Notes: generated by a model from the letters alone, not told the origin. A stretch of DNA of 64,000 nt from Epiperipatus broadwayi (GCA_028023455.1 JAQFVV010000255.1:560001-624000), one strand, 5' to 3'; counted from the first letter of the stretch, positions 22,571 to 37,514 are shown. Numbers and translations are program-made.

Positions 22571-24450
22571 TATCTCCTTATTTTCTTTTGGAATTGGAAT
22601 AGCCATATTTGTTTACTAGTTGCTGTTGCTATTATTATAATTGTTTTTTATTACTACTACTACTATCACATAAAATTACTATGAAATATGACAGGTAAAT
22701 TAATACATAATATAACAGAAATGGAATTTGAATATTCTTTGTTAATATTAAATGGATATTTTGTTAAAGTTTCTTCATTAATTATTATTCTTATCATTAT
22801 TACTAATATTTACAAATTAAAAGCAACAAAATAAAAAATGAATGAAAAAAAATACCTCCTTAAACATGCAGAGATTTTCAGTGTAATTAATTTATTTATT
22901 ATATTTTTATAAAGTGATAGTATTAATTTCTCATTCAAAGTAGCCGTTAACCAGACTGCAAAATATATAACCATTCAGAATTTGAAAAAATAATCTAATA
23001 GATTGTGATTCATGAGTAAAGAGAACCAACAGAAGAAAAAATTGAGTGTTGCTATAAATCGAATTGTTTATTTTACCGTAATTGACTATCAATAACTCCA
23101 GAAGCTGTATTTATTATTTCATTTCCGAATGTATTTTACCATTGAAATTTGACTTCTTTCAAGCAGCTTTAATTCCTGATCGTATATATATATTTTTAAT
23201 AATGTATCAGTTTTACTTTATAAATTCAAACATTTGTATTTTCATCAAAAGAAAGTCATATATCAAACAAACTTGGCCTCCAAAGTAAATTACTTCTTTT
23301 GTGCAAATGAATCATTTTTATGACTTTTGAGTTTTATACGAGAAGTTAATATTATAAAACATATTTATTGTTAGTTCTATATTTATATTAAAACAATTTA
23401 GTTGCCCTTTAATATAAGTACTAAAAAACTATATTTCTTTAATTTTGAAAAAAGAAAAGAAGACAAAGGAAACCCTTATATTTGAAATTAGTATATTTAT
23501 ATTGTGTAATTTGTTGCAATAAAATTATTTTAAAAATACTAAATATTCATTCTTTTCACATATTTTTTATGCATAATAAAATATTGACTTTTTTTACCTC
23601 TTTTTTCAATGCTCTTTATAAATATTATTAAGTATAATTCTGACTATCTAACAATCTTCTTCAAAGTTGTAATTAAAAAAGGACATTATATTAAACACTC
23701 ATGCACATAAATATACATTCATATAAATATATATACCTAGATCACACACATGTTTTAAAAAAATACAAGATTTTATCAATAATATTATAAATAATAAAGT
23801 TTGAACATTATATTAAATCATTATTTAATTAAAACATGAAATGTTTATATAACAGCCAAAATGTAAATTATTATAATATGACTAATAATATTAATAGTAA
23901 ATAGTTATGAAAAAAATATTTTGAATTCTATGATCTTTTTTAATAATAATAATCTTATTCTATTTTTCTATTCACATTTCTTTAAACACAATACACGCCA
24001 ATGCTACATTTTATGTGTCCATTTATTACTGGATGAGTTCTTAGAATATCAAATATTTAAATATTAATTAAAACAAAATTTCATCAGAATTAATTGTTTT
24101 TATTTAGATAATACATAAAAAAAATTGCAGATTTCAATCAAGGATAGGATTTCTTTTAAGTCAACTTGATCATAGCCAGCTCACCTAACTTCATACAATA
24201 ATCAATAAATCATTAAATCAAATATCTATCAATTAGAGCATAAATGATCATAAGAAACACTAAAATCTTCATTACTTGACATTATTCCTATCACATTCAT
24301 ATTCATTTAGAATTGGTGAATATTTCTCTGAGAAAAAGCATAGTGGTCCCCCAGCTTTAGAATGCTGCTTTACTGTTATTGCAACTTGTATAAGTGAGAG
24401 ATTTTTTATAATATACTGCTTTTATTAGTTTTTAATTGGAAAAAAAAAGT
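22571..24450. other. A+T-rich stretch, nothing recognised
   Basis: Nearly 1.9 kb with no supported gene or shared repeat. Confidence 0.5.
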
Positions 24451-24557
24451 ATGCTGGTAGCCGAGAGGTCAGCGCAGTTGCCTTGCAAGCAAGCAGTTGT
24501 TTGCAGACAGTTGTTGCAGGTTCACTTCCCGGCTCATGCTTTGACATATGAAAAAAA
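24451..24557 (+). mobile_element. tRNA-Gly-derived SINE (TGCAA subfamily) with internal expansion
   Basis: ATGCTGGTAGCCGAGAGG, TTGCCTTGCAAGCAAGCAG, then an inserted TTTGCAGACAGTTGT before the B box GGTTCACTTCCCGG, ending GCTTTGACATATG plus A's. The extra bases extend the variable-arm side. Confidence 0.8.
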
Positions 24558-25595
24558 ATCTGAAGAATTTAGTATCTTATGGACAGTACTCTGTTGTGCT
24601 TGAAGGAAAATTTTATTTTAAGGACATTCTTTCTTTTTTGGTGACACTTCATGAGAAACTCATTGCTAATGTCGTCACCTATCAAAATTGCCAGTGTGTA
24701 AGAATTTTTTCAAATATTTTAATAATTACTAAATAAATATTAGATTTTTAAGCAGAATTTTTAACTCAAATTCATCTTTGTTATTATATTTAGATAACAA
24801 CTTATTATAAAGAATTTGTTCATTTTCTGAAGTAATGTAGATGATGTTTATAGTACATTGTTCTTATTTATAAATCAGCTTTTAAATATTTAAAAATGTC
24901 GAATGTTATTTTTCGGAATATTACTTGTTTATAAAGTTTTAATTAAAAAAACAATCATACCCAATTTATTGACTTTTAGTATAAATTAAAGTTTATATAA
25001 AAGTAAAAGGCTGAGTATTTTCAAAAATTCTCAGCACTTATCAGATGGAGCAATGAAACATGTCAGAACTTTAAGGATTAAAAAGGCTGATGAGAAATGA
25101 CTTATATTTCACTAAACTTTTGTGTAAGCTTCAGGGATTTTTTCCGGGAAGGTGACAATTTTAAAACTGTTTTCTATTTTTCCCACGACTGCATTAAGTG
25201 ATACTCTTTATATATATGTGAGGAGTGGACATTGCCTATCACATATAATCTGAAACAACTGTTAAATTTTAAGCTTTTACTACATAAATGATCATTTTGT
25301 GATCATAAAATCTATCAAAATACATATATGAGAGTTACCAAAATTTGCATCTAAATAGAAATATTGAACGAGGAGCATTTTATTTGTTTATTTAGATGTG
25401 AAAAGATTTAATAATGAACGCATGTGGTTATTTTATTGATTTCAAATATAGGTGGAAAATTATGAAATTGAATGTAATAAAAGATTATCTACAAACAGTG
25501 ATTGATATTTATTAATAAATTATAAATGTGAAGTATTAGAAATCTGATAGTGGTTAAAATTAATTTTTATGAAAGTAAATGATATCACTCAAAAC
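24558..25595. other. Non-coding; a short open frame after the SINE
   Basis: From 24,548 about 60 codons are open (for example VVLEGKFYFKDILSFL), but I recognise no family and see no gene structure. The rest is A+T-rich. Confidence 0.4.
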
Positions 25596-25599
25596 TTAT

Positions 25600-25936
25600 A
25601 ATGATGAGAATCTCGGCCTCAGAGTGGCCTTTGAGCGTTCCATCATCAGATTTTCAATTGGATGGACGGTTAAAGAGTTGGAGTGTGGATTAGATTGAAG
25701 CCTGTCCATTAAAGTATGAGGATTTGATATCTTAATATATATCTGAGCACTTATAGCATATATGTGTAGAGATGATAATCAGGACCAACTGATGATTGCT
25801 GGTTTAGCATGAAATATATATATTTGGTGATTATTTACCTTTTCGACATTTGTGTTCAAGTGTATCAGTTTTATGAGATAGTGTGGAGAGTGGTGGGGGG
25901 GGGTCATGTGAAAGTCTGTACTCATATACTCTATAT
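25600..25936 (+). repeat. Family R repeat copy
   Basis: It runs from GAGAATCTCGGCCTCAGAG through CATCATCAGATTTTCAATTG, the hammerhead segment and GGTCATGTGAAAGTCTGT to CTCATATACTCTATAT. It lacks the first part of the family consensus. A hAT-like MITE abuts its last base. A run of nine G's near 25,895 interrupts it. Confidence 0.85.
25784..25828 (+). ncRNA. Hammerhead-like motif, family R (cleavage site altered)
   Basis: ACCAA/TTGGT, CTGATGA, TGCT/AGCA and GAAA are all kept. Expansion of the following TA run places A and U at the U-H cleavage position, so cleavage is doubtful. Confidence 0.45.
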
Positions 25937-26433
25937 CAGTGGTCTTCAACCTTTTCACACCTGCGGACCGGTAAAAATAAGAATAAGGTTTCGCGGACCA
26001 GCAAAAATAAGGATAAGGTTTCATGGACCAGCAGAAGTCTATAGATAAATTTTCTTAAAAATGTAAACAGCTTAGCCTTAGATGAAGTTATATATATATG
26101 GAGTTTGTATAATAAAAAACTTTTTTTTTTTAATTTTGAATTTTTTTAGAAAAGTAATAAAAAATTTAATTCTATCCCCCCCCCCCCCATAAACATCTGT
26201 GATAACTAGAAAAACAAATTAATTTATGTATGACTGATTAGATTTTGTTCTGTTTCTTTTTTTTTAATCAGGTAAAAGTGCGATGAAAAAAATAAATAAA
26301 AATTGTTTATATTAATTAAAAGTTTAAAATCTTATTATTTTGTTATTAAAACTTTCTTGCCAGTCTATCGCGGACCAGCAAAGAACTTCTACAACCCGGC
26401 ACCGGGCCGCGGACCGGTGGTTGAAGACCACTG
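25937..26433. mobile_element. hAT-like MITE, 497 bp
   Basis: It has perfect 15-bp terminal inverted repeats, CAGTGGTCTTCAACC and its complement, followed inward by GCGGACCGGT-type sequence at both ends. The CAGTGGT terminus is typical of non-autonomous hAT DNA transposons. The subterminal phrase ending ATAAGGTTTC is duplicated near the left end. The flanking 8-mers (CTCTATAT, TATATATA) do not match well, so the target duplication is unconfirmed. No transposase frame. Confidence 0.8.
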
Positions 26434-27229
26434 TATATATAATAATATTGATATAAAAATAATTCTATAGATTAAAGAAATTATAATATTTTAAAAAGTG
26501 ATGTTTATTTAAAACTTAAATTCTTTTTTTTTTTGCATTATTATTTTTTGACTAAAATTGGAATAAATTATTTAAAAATTTGATTATTCTGACAAACATT
26601 CGACAAATATAAAGTAGATAATAAAACTTATTTCCTGCTAAACAGAAAAACATTCACTCAATTATTTAGTGCATTTGCACTTAGTTAATTAGTACACATG
26701 CACTTACTTATTAAACAAAGGTTTTAATATTTAATCTTGCTTGCATCATATGTTAAGAAACTATTTAAAGTAGGGGTTTTGAATATTGGAGAGAATTAAT
26801 ATTCTTGCATTTATTAGTTGATACTAAATTTGTGCTGGCAGTTTCATAAATAGACTTTGACAAAAAAGTTTTATTTAGTAATTTAATTGGATTCCTGCCA
26901 GTCATGGCATTATCACTAATTTTGAAGTATTTGGGGGTGGTATGATGATTGATAGTACTTTAACTATTCTTTGCTATTCTGCAGTTATTTACAACATTAG
27001 TTTGCCAGTTCACTCTTTTTTGTGTGGTTGAACTTGGAACTAAAATTATTAATTTGAATAAATTTAGAAATGTCAACATTGCAACAACCTCATACAAATA
27101 TCATGCAAATTTCAAACTCAAAAGAAATTGATTATATCCTGATTGGTTTATTTTAATTTAAAAAAACTGACAGCACTACTGATTGGAATATTAATTAACT
27201 TCAGGTAGTTTCAAGCATGCTTTTTTTTT
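26434..27229. other. A+T-rich stretch, nothing recognised
   Basis: No coding or repeat signal beyond low complexity. Confidence 0.4.
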
Positions 27230-28004
27230 AATATTTTGGAAAGATAAACCTGTAATTTTCAATAATTTATTGACATATTTAAGCTTATTTATGCCACATA
27301 TTTGTAAAATATTTATTTTCAATGAAAGAAATATATGATTATAATTAGATTTTATTTGAAAGTATTTGATTTTTAAAAGATAAGTCTAAAAACTGTAGTT
27401 ATGATGAAAGAGAAGTTGTTATTACTAGTTAAAAAAATTGCTTTCATAAACACTAGTAAAGACATTTTTGGGATAAAAAGTGTAAATTTGAATTTTAAAA
27501 CATATTTTCATTTTTATGTCTCAACTGAAATTCATTTTCATTTTTAAAATAGAATTTAAATAAAACATATTGTGCTCAATATTTTTGCAAGGTCATAAGC
27601 CAGTATGAATAGAACCATTATTATCATTAAATATTAATTTAGTACTCTTTTTTTTTATTTTGAAAAGTTCAAATATTAACTTCTAGAATATCTTTCATTT
27701 CTAAGCTGTTATTTGTAATAAATTATACATGTAAAGTGTATCAGATATGATATTAGAGATTTAATTGCAAAAATGAAATGTTGCAAATGACTGAAGCTGT
27801 CATTACATATTTTAGTAATAGAATTGGAGGAGTTGATTGAGGTGAGAGATAATGGCCATCAAGTAAGAATCCTTGGAAACAACTTAGTTTTATAAAAATG
27901 TTTAATATTTATAATTCTTAATATGAAACATGCTTAAGATAGTTACCTATCCACTATAATATTTACATTTCCAATATTTATTAACTTTTCCTTACTGTTG
28001 TTCA

Positions 28005-28250
28005 AACAGGCAAAACTCACTATATGTATTGTCACACACAGCAAGCTAGAATAATCAATGGATGCCAGAAGGCTTGTGCATAATATCCCCATCTAGTGCC
28101 TACTCATCCAATATCCCCAGACTAGTTTCTGGCTTGTGGCCTTCATCAGTGAGGAGCCTTGGATCTGAGAGCACTGCACCTAGATCTTAGGATCATGTGA
28201 TCATGTTGGTCATGTGATGTTTATTGGCTTCTTCTTACTGTGATGGAACC
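28005..28250. mobile_element. Hammerhead element, internally deleted (family B)
   Basis: It begins with ACAGGCAAAACTCACTATAT, contains ATCAATGGATGCCAGAAGG, CATCTAGTGCCTACTCATCC and the hammerhead, then jumps after CACCTAGATCTTAGGATC to the inverted tail GGTCATGTGATGTTTATTGG. Compared with the 452-bp monomer at 6.73 kb, about half of the internal sequence is missing. The first 50 bp are a variant shared with the hairpin at 35.9 kb. Confidence 0.8.
28114..28155 (-). ncRNA. Hammerhead ribozyme, type I (best preserved in family B)
   Basis: On minus over 42 nt: stem I TCCTCA/TGGGGA (6 bp, one G-T). Core CTGATGA. Stem II GGC/GCC closes CACAA, after one A-A mismatch. GAAA. CTAGTC forms a 2-bp stem III with a TA loop and places U then C at the cleavage site. 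Every nucleotide of the established catalytic core is present. A very short stem III is characteristic of the type I hammerheads of retrozymes and Penelope-like elements, which often act as dimers. Confidence 0.75.
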
Positions 28251-29654
28251 ATTGTTCTCCCTGTTGTCACTTTTTGTAAGCTTTCAGCTATTCAACAAAT
28301 TAGTTTTGATTTGGTAGAAATATATATTTACAAATGAAAACATTCTAAAAAATTATATTTGAATTTTGAAAATATTGAAAAAATAATAGTAACCAGAAAA
28401 CAAAGACATAAAATGTTATTTAGTGGTTTGCAGAAAAATAGACTTCAAAAAGTGAATGAAATCTTTTTTATTTCAAATTTATTTTGAAAATGTGAATGAA
28501 TAAATGTTAATTTCTGATAAGTTGATCAAATTCTGCTTTAATGGGTTAGGATTTAACCAGTTATTTTGAGGTGCTTGTGAGCTTTATGACAGTTTCTGAC
28601 AATGTTTGTTCTTCACTATTTTGTGGATATCTATAGCATCAACAAGCCTGCAATCATTTTTTTGCTTAGAAATTGTTAATTAAAATTATTAATTTAAAAA
28701 AATCTGAAGATGTTAGTGCCATACAGACCTTATACAAAATTTGTCTATAACAGCAAGTTGACTGTATCTTCATGGATAATGCCTGATTAGTGGATTATTT
28801 GGCCTCAAGGTAATTCTTGAGTGTGTGATTGTTTTACTGTTTTGAAAAAAAATGTAATTTTCAGTAATTATTACACAAGGAAGCTTATTCATGCAACAGA
28901 TTTGTAAAATATAATCAAAAAAATATTTTATTACAGTTACATTTTCTTTGAAAATGTTTTTAAGAAACATGATGTAAAAATGTATTTACAATAAAAGCAG
29001 GTTTTGTTTTTTTAACTAGTAACAATTGCTTTCATCATTGCCATGAAAGAACATTTTTATGAAATTTTGATAAATGTAAGTATAATTTTTATTTTCAAAA
29101 CATATTTTCATAATGTTTCAACAAAGATTCATTTCATTTTAAAAATGGAGTTCAAATAAGAAATATTTTGAAGTACATTTTTTTATATAAATAAACAAGA
29201 TTATAGTTAAATAACAGAAAGTGTCAATGTTGTAGTTATTAATTCAGATTTAATACATTATTTTTCTAATTAACAAAGAATAAATATTAGCTTTTAGAAT
29301 GTCTTTCATTTATAAACTTACATTTCTAATAAACAATTTAAAGATTATTCAATACATGGTATAGAAAAAAAAATTCCTTGTAAAAATAAAATATTGAAAG
29401 ATAAATAAAGTTGTCATTGGTGTCTTTCATATAAGAGGAGGAGTTGGAATTTGAATGGGTTAAAGAATTAAAATTGCTTTATAATTTTTAAAATGTCTCA
29501 CAAAATTTTAGCATGGTGTTGGTAGTGACAGATTAGTAATCAGTTTTATAACTGGAATGATCAGAATACTTTTGATAACGTTATGCCAAAAGTTATGACC
29601 ATCTATACTTAAAAATAAAACATATACATATAAATAAAAGTATAATATTGTATA

Positions 29655-29890
29655 TTCTTGATTTTTAATAATTATTACATAATTATTGTGTAATAATAAT
29701 CATAAATCTTTAATCAGTTATGTTTTTCTATTCCAAAAATCTTGAAGTAAGCTCACAAATGGTTCCAAAATTGAAGAACAAAGAAGAGAATCCATCAAAC
29801 ATATAGAGAGAGGACTAAAATACTTTGAGCTGCCACTTTTTGATTATACTGATCTCTTTAGATTTTTTGAAATCTTATTTGCATCAATAG
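29655..29890. repeat. Dispersed repeat, copy 1
   Basis: AATTATTGTGTAATAATAAT, TTCCAAAAATCTT, CATCAAACA and CTGATCTCTTTAGAT-like blocks recur in the same order at 42,395-42,625. The element is otherwise unknown. Confidence 0.5.
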
Positions 29891-31080
29891 TGACAATCTT
29901 ATGCTGTATTTGCTGTTTTGGGCACTACATTGGCACTGTGACCACTATATCTTCTCTATAAATTTTTAATCCAATCTATAACTTTACATTACCAGGTGCA
30001 GTTTTCTTTTACTGCAACAATATTTAATTGGGATGACAATGACAAGGGATCTATCTCTTTCAATATCAGTAGGAATGGCAATTTCTAATTGGAGTATTTT
30101 ATCCTGAAGTCAAATAAAAAACAAATTATGAATAAAAAGAAAAATTGTAATTTTCAGTAATTTGTTTAGAAATCAAAGATTATTTATGCAAAATTTTTGT
30201 GAAAATACTTATTTTAAACCAACATTTTTTTGAAAATATTTATCTTTAAAAAGACAACTCTTAAAAATTTCATTGTGGCAAAGGAGATGCACTTTCTATT
30301 GGGTAAATAAGAATGGCTTTTTTTTAAAATGGTAAAGAAATTAATTTTAAAAATTTTAATAATAAAATAACTATTTACTTTTTAAGATTTTTTTTTCTTT
30401 GATGATAATTAATTCTAAATTTCTTGGTTTTAACTGGTTGAGAACTAAGCTGTTGTGTCTACATTCTAAGTTTGACTTTTTAGGCATTACAATGGTATTG
30501 CATATACTACTTTTCTATATTGTTTTTAAAGTGTATCTATAACATATACTATGGTATGTGATGGTTTGCAACTGTTCTTTTTTTTGATGCTATAATTTTA
30601 ACATTAATTTTTAAAAAATATAAAGAAGTCAGTATTATGTGAACCTATATAGGCCTTTTTGGGTGATTGGCAGTACCCTTCATGGTTATAACAAAGCTAT
30701 GAAAGAGATGACTTAGAAATGAGATTTGTGATTGGTTGATGCTTTATATTGTTTATCTCTAGGCTAAATAAAAGGAAAAAATTGTTAATAATTATGATGC
30801 AATCTCTTTGCAAAAGACATATTATTAAACCCAAACCATATCACTAATAGAAAATTGTTTTGGAAAACATATTATTTTTAAAAAGACAGCTTTTAGAAAG
30901 TTCGTTATGGCAAATGGAAGCAGCCTCTAATGGCTAAAAAGAAATCAATTTTGTGAAAATGTTAAATAAAATATTCTTTAAGATGTTCATAACAATAAAT
31001 AATTTATTAACTTTTAGATTTTTTTTTCTTTCTTTGATGATAACTAATTCTAAATATACCATTTTTAATAACATAAAATT

Positions 31081-31814
31081 CTAATATCTAATATTTTGTA
31101 CTAACATTTTAAATAGGTTAATTATATCCAATGACAGCATGGTCTATTATTATAGGTAAGAACTTTGTTTAGATATTTATTTTCATATTTTTTTAAATTT
31201 TAAATTGTACTTATTTTAAGTACAGTCAATTGAAAACTTAAATACATTGCATAAAAATACAAATTATATATATATAGGATTGAGGATTTAAATTGGTGTT
31301 TAATAAAGTCCCATTATTAACTTCATTTGACTAAGGCATGCTTATTTGGACAGATCTCCAGAATAAACATGGGTCCTGTCATTCATAGGAGTTGTGTGAT
31401 GCATGTTACCTAGGGAAAGCTATGAGTAGAATTTAAAATGAAAAAGGTTGGAATTAAGATTATATTTGTATTTGACTTTTATTAAAAGATTTGAGTCAGT
31501 CTTGAATGTTTCAACAAAGGGGATTGGATAAGTATTTAAGATAAAATTAATATAATAAAAGTTTATTACCATACTTGAGTCTCTTTGTTTTAATTTACTT
31601 TATTAGTTTATTAATTTAGTATGCATTTGGTTCAAATAAAGTCTGATAAAGATTATATCTTAAAATATATTTGGTGATTGCGGTACGTAAATAATTAATC
31701 AGTATGATTGTTGAACATTCTGTGCAATTTGGTGCTAGGCTATATACCTAATGATGCTCTCATATGGCCACTATTGTAGACAGTGCCAAAATGTAGTGGC
31801 ACTATATATATAGA
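31081..31814. other. Non-coding, nothing recognised
   Basis: No gene or shared repeat supported. Confidence 0.4.
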
Positions 31815-31838
31815 TATATATATATAGTGCCAGTTTTG

Positions 31839-31886
<48 letters not shown>

Positions 31887-31915
31887 CAAAACTGTCTAAC
31901 ACTATATATATATAC
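31815..31915. repeat. (TA)n palindrome
   Basis: Arms containing GTTTTGGTTTTATATA and its complement surround a (TA)n core, itself inside further TA runs and partly repeated AGTGYCA blocks. It would extrude as a hairpin. Confidence 0.85.
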
Positions 31916-32840
31916 AATAAGCATATATTTGGCCCTGTGGGTTAAACATATGCTGTAATGCTTTTAAATTTTTTCATTGTAATAAATAAATTTCTTTATT
32001 GCTATTAAATTATAAAATTTTAGCTAAATGTTTTAATTTATTGATTAAATAATTTATTTAGCATATTTAACTATTACTTGCTTAAGAAATATTAAATAGA
32101 TTCTTTAATATTTGTTTAAAAAGTCCTAAGTTACTAGTTTAAATCTAAATAAGAGTTAGTTTAAAGCCTGCATAGTATGTATTGAGTATATGCAATAAAT
32201 AAAGTTGTCTCTGTTATTATAAAATATAGTTATTTTATTTATATTAGGATCTTTATTTGCTAGTTTTTTAAAATAAATAGCTTTAAAATAATACTTCATA
32301 AAATATTAATTCATATCAGAGTTGTTTAAAATTAGAAGATATTGAGCTTAAATATAATTGGTTAGGATGGGTTTTAATTTAAATAAGTTTTAATAGATAA
32401 AAATTATAGGTTATATTTAATATGTGTGTATATGCATGTGTCTTGAATAATTGGAAAGTTCAAAAGAAATTATTGAAGGTTATATTTTATAAAAAGAGTA
32501 CATTAAATTATAAAAGTATTAAAAAATTTTAAATAAAATAAAAAGAGTTCATTTTGAGTAAAAAAAAATTTCATCTAAAAGTAAGTATTTTTTATTAAAG
32601 ACAAATAAATAATTTATTTAATAATTAAATAAAATTAATAAAATTAATTATGTGGTAATTGTTATTAGCCGAGACATCACATGAGTAGATAGTCTGGATT
32701 AAAAAGTTCACAGTCAGATTAATTAATTAAAAGATTAAAATTACACTGGTAATGTGTCATATGATAAATAATGTGAGGAAATCTTTACATATGCACAGGT
32801 GTTTTTGGTATATAAAAAACTAAAAATGAAATAATTGGAT
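31916..32840. other. A+T-rich stretch, nothing recognised
   Basis: No supported feature. Confidence 0.5.
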
Positions 32841-32842
32841 TA

Positions 32843-33715
32843 CACCTGGGTCTCATTTTATGCGGTAGATAGGTTCCTCAGAAAATGCACACAAAAAAAA
32901 TTGCACAAAAATAAATGTAATTTACCTTGAAAAATGGGGGATATGTTCCAGTAATTTTCAGAAGTCGCATAAAAGCAAAGCAACAAGGAAATATTACTTT
33001 AAAATTCACATTAAAAGAATAAGGAAATAAAGTATGACTAATAAAAAATTTCAAATATTTGAAAAAAATTAATACAAGACAAACTGTTTTTACTTTTTTT
33101 ATTGACTACAGTATTTAATTTTCCATTTTTCCATACATATTTTAATCATTACTGCTGCTTGACAATATGCGTTCATTTGTGAACTAGTAAGAAATCAGAT
33201 TCGTGATGTGATGTACAACTAGTGCCACTTTCAGTCTTGAGCTGTGTTAATGTTTTGCAATCAAAACAAAAAATTACACATTATCATTAGAAAGATTATT
33301 TTCAGTTTATAAAATCAATAAAATTTTTATTATTTATTTTAAAAATCTAAAAAAATATTTATTTCTGTTAATATCTAACAAAATACGTTTTAAAAGTTTA
33401 AAATTTTTGAATATTTATTGTGATATTTTTATATGTATAAATCTATTATTATTATTTACTCATTAATATAAGTAGGTTATTTACATAGAAGCTAAGATTT
33501 TAAATACATCTTCAGGCCATATTCATGTTAGCTGCTAATATAACGTTATATTTTTGAAAGAAAAAAAAATATTTCAAGTCAAAATACGTTATTAATAATT
33601 TAAATTTATTGATATCTAATAAATATAGTGAAATATGAAAGATATTAAAAAGAAACATGAATCGCATAACTTCAAAATTGCATTAAAATAATCCGCATAA
33701 AACGAGGCCCAGATG
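32843..33715. mobile_element. TA-target MITE, copy 1 (873 bp)
   Basis: The ends CACCTGGGTCTCATTTTATG and, on the other strand, CATCTGGGCCTCGTTTTATG form inverted repeats of about 22 bp. They are flanked by TA on both sides (32,841 and 33,716). TA duplication is the rule for Tc1/mariner/pogo transposases. The interior shares AACAAGGAAATATTAC-type and TATTTAATTTT blocks with the copy at 36.4 kb. No transposase frame. Confidence 0.75.
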
Positions 33716-33717
33716 TA

Positions 33718-35316
<1,599 letters not shown>

Positions 35317-35867
35317 GAGATTTCTCTGAATTATTATTTCAGATTAACGAATGAATTATTGTACCCAGGGTATAACAACTTTTTATATTTAATATAAATG
35401 TGTATGAATGAAAGTATTGGTAAGTCACTGTGTGTAAATTTAGATAGCATATAAATTTTAATGTTAATATTATGCAATTATGGTTTATTGATGAACACAT
35501 ATAGTTAGACCAAATAGATGAGTTGTTAGACCTTTGAATATGCGTGCAAGTTGAATAATTATTTATTATCATTATAGATAGTAATTGATACACTATTTGA
35601 AGTCAGTATCAATTTAGGCAACTTTAGGTGGATATTTTATTGCTCTTTTGTATGCATTTAGTCTCTCCATGAGTGGGAACATGGCTTGCTCATTTGCCAG
35701 CATTATTTGCACATAGTTACTGGGTGCCTATTCATGATATTGTATTATTAAGCTCCTCCATGAGAAAGTGTGTGGCTTTCTCATTTTAAGCACTGCCAAA
35801 TCATATTAGCAGGCGCCCATTTATATTTTTGCTTATTTATATTTTTTGTTATCCACTTTTAAGCCAA
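35317..35867. other. Non-coding, nothing recognised
   Basis: Two loosely similar phrases (CTCTTTTGTATGC..CTCCATGAGTGGG and AAGCTCCTCCATGAGAAAG) hint at a worn duplication, but no gene. Confidence 0.4.
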
Positions 35868-36005
35868 TAAACATCACATGACTACCACCTCTTATGCTCG
35901 TGTATAACTTGTTAAAACAGGCAAAACTCACTATACATATTGCCACACACAGCAAGCTTGCTATGTGTGGTAATACGTATAGTGAGTTTTGCCTGTTTTA
36001 ATATT
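35868..36005. mobile_element. Family B remnant with perfect hairpin
   Basis: It starts with the terminal AAACATCACATGA motif. The sequence AAACAGGCAAAACTCACTAT to CACACACAGCAAGC is then followed directly by its inverted copy (hairpin about 35,916-36,002). This is the start-plus-inverted-tail part of the family with the monomer body lost. Confidence 0.8.
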
Positions 36006-36395
36006 ATCCACTTTGCCTAGAATTTCAATATTAATGTGTATTTTGGTATGTCCAAATATTTTAAAGCATGTCCATTTTTATCATGTATTGTTATGTTAAC
36101 TCTATTACAATTTAAATTTAAAATATATTGAAAATATCAAGCATATTCATTCCTTGCCTCATCATATGTGTTAGTAAGATTATATCAGTGTAATTATTTT
36201 ACACACTATTTTACTGTCTAGATAAAATCTGTCATCTCCACATTGATTTTCAAACTAGTTTTGCTTTGTAAAGTATATAATATCCTACTGGTGGCCTACA
36301 TATATGCACATAGGTGTACTATTTTACTCTGAGTACATAATGTTAAAAAAGACTGTATTAGATAAATGTGAGAACTTTTAGGTACTTTTAATGTA
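36006..36395. other. Non-coding, nothing recognised
   Basis: No supported feature. Confidence 0.5.
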
Positions 36396-36886
36396 CACCT
36401 GGGTCTCATTTTATGCGGTAGATAGGTTCCTCAGAAAACGGGCACAAAAGAAATCGCACAAAAATAGATGTAACTTAGTTTGAAAAATGGGGATAGGGGT
36501 TGTAATTTTCCAAAAATCGCATAAAAGCAAAGCAACAATGTAAAATTACTTTAAAATTCGCATAAAAAAAAAAATAGGAAAATAAAATATGACTAATAAA
36601 AAATTTCAAATTAAAAAAAAATTGATACAAGACAATTTTTTTTTACTTTTTTTATTAACTACAGTATTTAATTTTATTCAAAACAATATATTTTTATGCG
36701 TAATTTCCTTTTTTTTCATACATGTATGATATTTTAATAATTATCACTATTTGAGACATCAGATTTGTCACAAGAGGAAATACAATTTCATTTTTTTAAA
36801 TTGGTCTTATAGTGGATTCATCCAAACTAAAATGTTTTCCAATCATTGTTGATCCTTTCCATTTCGCTAAGTGATCTAAAATTAAA

Positions 36887-36985
36887 TTTTTTTTTTCTTA
36901 TGTCATAGCATCGGCCGGGGCACGAACCCACACCCGTCTGCAACCAACTACTTGCTTGCAAGGCAGGTTTTTTCCTCTCCATTAG
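36887..36985 (-). mobile_element. tRNA-Gly-derived SINE (TGCAA subfamily), reverse
   Basis: On minus: GCCTTGCAAGCAAG arm, GGGTTCGTGCCCCGGCC as B box, ending GATGCTATGACATAAG and an A tract. The A-box half is decayed. It is nested in the TA-target MITE. Confidence 0.75.
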
Positions 36986-37514
36986 AATAAACTAAAAGTT
37001 TAAAATAAGAACTTAGACTTAAGATAATAAAAAGACATCCACTGACCACTGTTGGACAAAATTTAATTAAAACTAACCATTAAAAATTAAATTCTTATTT
37101 TTGTCTTTAATTTTTTAATTTTCAATTCCGTTTAAAAATCAAATTCCATCATTTCACATGACAGTAATTTCAGATCACGTTACTTAATTTTTAAATTGTT
37201 AATTACAATTAAAAATCAGATTTTAATTGTCAAATTTAATTCTGCCCACCACTGTTACTCACTTTTTAAAAATAAACTTGTGGACACTAAATGATTATTG
37301 ATTACGTACTCTTTTTATAAAAAGCAAAAATAAAACGTGATTTAAAATGCAAAAATAACAACATATATAGTGTAAGCATCTATAACATTTGAACAAATTT
37401 ACATTATAATCTTATAAAATTTAATGTGTGTATATAAAATGGGGAAATCCTGATTTTAAGTGAATTATGAACTTCTTTATTGCATAAATCTATTATAAAG
37501 TGCTTAAAATTTTG

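Larger units (their letters stand above)
27230..31080. repeat. Worn direct repeats, four diverged copies
   Basis: A segment with the pattern 'TAATTTTCAGTAATT - TTATTCATGCA - TTTGTAAAATA - TTTTTAAAA - AATTGCTTTCAT' recurs at about 27,250-27,720, 28,850-29,340, 30,140-30,420 and 30,780-31,070, with decreasing similarity. Spacing is irregular (about 0.6-1.6 kb). A hammerhead element (28.0 kb) and other sequence lie between copies. It could be an old tandem array or repeated insertion of one element. Confidence 0.45.
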
